64,000 bases of DNA from positions 13,669,894 to 13,733,893 of the forward strand of contig OW203747.1 of the NCBI GenBank assembly GCA_934045075.1, in the 5' to 3' direction. The position numbers were made by a program, and so were the translations under genes. Numbering within the stretch: position 1 is the first letter of the stretch; the number at the start of each line of letters is the position of its first letter. Shown here piece after piece: positions 62,546 through 64,000 of this stretch. A model generated the notes under the pieces. The model was not told the origin of the DNA. It did no database searches and saw nothing but the letters and a program-made list of their open reading frames with translations. This stretch comes from Yponomeuta sedellus (taxonomy: Eukaryota; Arthropoda; Insecta; Lepidoptera; Yponomeutidae).

Positions 62546-63475
62546 AATCAAATGGTTCGAACCAGTTCCTTGTAGTCCACATATAAATGTGCAGCCTCGA
62601 AAAGCAAGATCCTACGATAGGAGCCGGCAGATCTAGAATAAGTTTACTGTGATCGAATAATTTTGAAACTTGACGTATACCTATACATTTCATCCAGCTA
62701 GGTTGACCATTAATTCACAAACATCAATTTCTTGACTTTAATAGAAGGCATTTAAAAAAAAACATTTGCACCCCCAAAAGCAAAAATAAATAAATATAAA
62801 TTTTACTTTGATGTCGTTCACAGCCATCACACCGCATACCGTATCTGCATTATAATAGCTCAGCGGGAAGGAGTTCATTATGGTTTTTAGGTTACACTTT
62901 TATTCCGCCACGGCCGGCCGACATATTGGCGTGAACGTTAAGGCTCTACGTCACGGCTTTATAATTCTCTGCAGTAGGAAAATACGATGCCATTTCTTCA
63001 TTTCCTCCTTCTTCTGCTTCTTTTTGTGTCAGCAATTCGACTAGTCTATATTCTTTTTGGCCAATAGTTGGCCACTGCAATTGCAGCAGCGTTGGCCTCT
63101 GTTAGGTCCTCCAGAGTGCAGGTGTGAGTGCACTATGGGCATTGGAGATCCTATTATTTTAAAGATAAAGATACATTTATTTGCATAAACATGTGTCAAT
63201 AATATTACAGTAACATGCATTATCAATCTCTTAAATATAACATTGTCGTCATATACATTTTGGTTTAACATGTTTTGCCGAGAGTAGCGTGCAAATAGGA
63301 GAGGCTCGCCGTCAATATTAAGTTATAAAAAGTACGTCAAAATAAAATGTCAGATTAAAATTTGTCATTTTGTCAATTAACATTTTTTGTACGTACAATC
63401 GACAGCATATCGTATACCTACAGTATTATCACTTGTATGAGTGTTATGTATTAATACAATACAAGTTAATAATTA
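62546..63475. other. Intergenic, nothing recognised
   Basis: AT-rich. 63155-63185 carries the AAGATAAAGATACATTTATTTGC tail word of the (CTAT)n-tailed family. No gene recognised. Confidence 0.5.
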
Positions 63476-63477
63476 TT

Positions 63478-63626
63478 AACTTAATTCCGGATTCACGTAC
63501 TTGATTTTTTGTCGTAAGAGAGCTCCGTCTCTTAACTATTCCTCATGATTAAGGTCGTTGAATCAGAGCGAAACCTGGTCGGACTCTTCCGATAAACAGT
63601 CAAGTAACTTAATCCAGAATTAAGTT
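63478..63626. mobile_element. 149-bp TIR MITE
   Basis: AACTTAATTCCGGATT ... AATCCAGAATTAAGTT termini, with ACTTGA/TCAAGT further in and the core GAAACCTGGTCGGACTC shared with 12789-12929. Confidence 0.75.
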
Positions 63627-63640
63627 CATAATATTGTGTA

Positions 63641-63990
63641 GTGGCGCTCGTGATCTAGTCGAAACGAGTGATTGGAATCAATCACTTGAGTTAAGCAACA
63701 ACAGGCGCGGTCAGGTGCAGGATGGGTGACCGTCCCGTAAATACCGCTAGTGGCCGAGCGCTTCCGTGCTTCGCAAGGCACTTAAAGCCGGCTGTCATGG
63801 AATGGCAGTCGTTAAGCCATGTCGGTGGCCTTATGGGTGGCTTGATAACGTCTGACAGTAAGACCCACGAGTGTCTTATAAACCTCCACCAACTCGGACT
63901 TGGCCCCGTGGTGGAGTATGGCCTAAACTTCCTGTGATGCAGGAAGAGACCCGTGTCATAGCATTGGGGACATACAATGGGTTGATATTG
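63641..63990 (+). repeat. 5S-related SINE, reference copy
   Basis: Head GTGATTGGAATCAATCACTT, then GAGTTAAGCAACAACAGGCG, CGGTCAGGTGCAGG and ATGGGTGACCGTCCCG. Compare 5S rRNA, whose internal promoter region reads AAGTTAAGCAAC, GGCGCGGTCAG and GGATGGGTGACCG. The body follows to GGGGACATACAATGGGTTGA and a (GAT/TAT) tail. Other copies are at 430, 9508, 16676, 27420, 42262, 50210, 51296, 52966, 55697, 56663, 57425, 60955 and 61745. Confidence 0.85.
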
Positions 63991-64000
63991 ATATAATATA

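Overview
The window looks like a transposon-packed, intron-rich insect chromosome, most likely lepidopteran. Supporting signs are Helitrons ending in CAGCTAG, mariner, Penelope and RTE-like retroelements, tRNA- and 5S-related SINEs, TTAA and TTA MITEs, and a SINE head that resembles the 5S rRNA of silk moths as I remember it. Species cannot be named from the sequence alone. Only about 1.2 kb appears to be host coding sequence; almost everything else is mobile or repetitive.

Host genes. (1) Positions 229-10275, + strand: five consecutive, phase-compatible exons encode the C-terminal part of a GMAP-210/TRIP11-type golgin (coiled coil, then GRAB/GRIP-related Arf-binding domain, then a short tail). 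The 5' part of the gene lies to the left of the window. Its introns hold Helitron ends, inverted Penelope terminal pairs, a solo LTR, foldback elements and SINEs. (2) Positions 22393-22647, + strand: the last exon of an RNF4-like C3HC4 RING finger protein. A TTA-flanked MITE sits exactly on its stop codon. No convincing upstream exon of this gene was found. From 23.7 kb to the right edge I see no convincing host exon; 32.9-33.6 kb has promoter-like sequence without an obvious gene.

Mobile elements with coding capacity. A composite Penelope-like element (16978-22127) carries an intact 783-aa RT plus GIY-YIG ORF, a second direct partial copy and an inverted 5'-truncated copy, all inside one 12-bp target-site duplication. 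A mariner (about 27556-28683) has an intact 359-aa DD34D transposase. A Helitron (36900-38045) keeps two pieces of Rep. LINE C-termini survive at about 26.6, 38.7-39.2, 43.1-43.4, 57.9, 60.0 and 62.5 kb.

Repeat landscape. Several short families recur many times: a SINE with a 5S-rRNA-like head (about 14 copies), a tRNA-like repeat that often forms foldback pairs, a second tRNA-derived SINE whose tail seeds a (TTTG)n tract, and inverted Penelope terminal pairs. The most striking structure is 51706-54958, a ten-unit, 291-bp tandem array made from a TIR MITE whose single-copy form is at 15044-15347; the outer ends of the array are still the intact MITE termini.

The host exons encode a Golgi tether and a ubiquitin ligase and do not form a pathway. 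The interest of the window lies in how elements nest, duplicate and become satellite-like. All homology calls are from reading translated motifs; no database search was possible.
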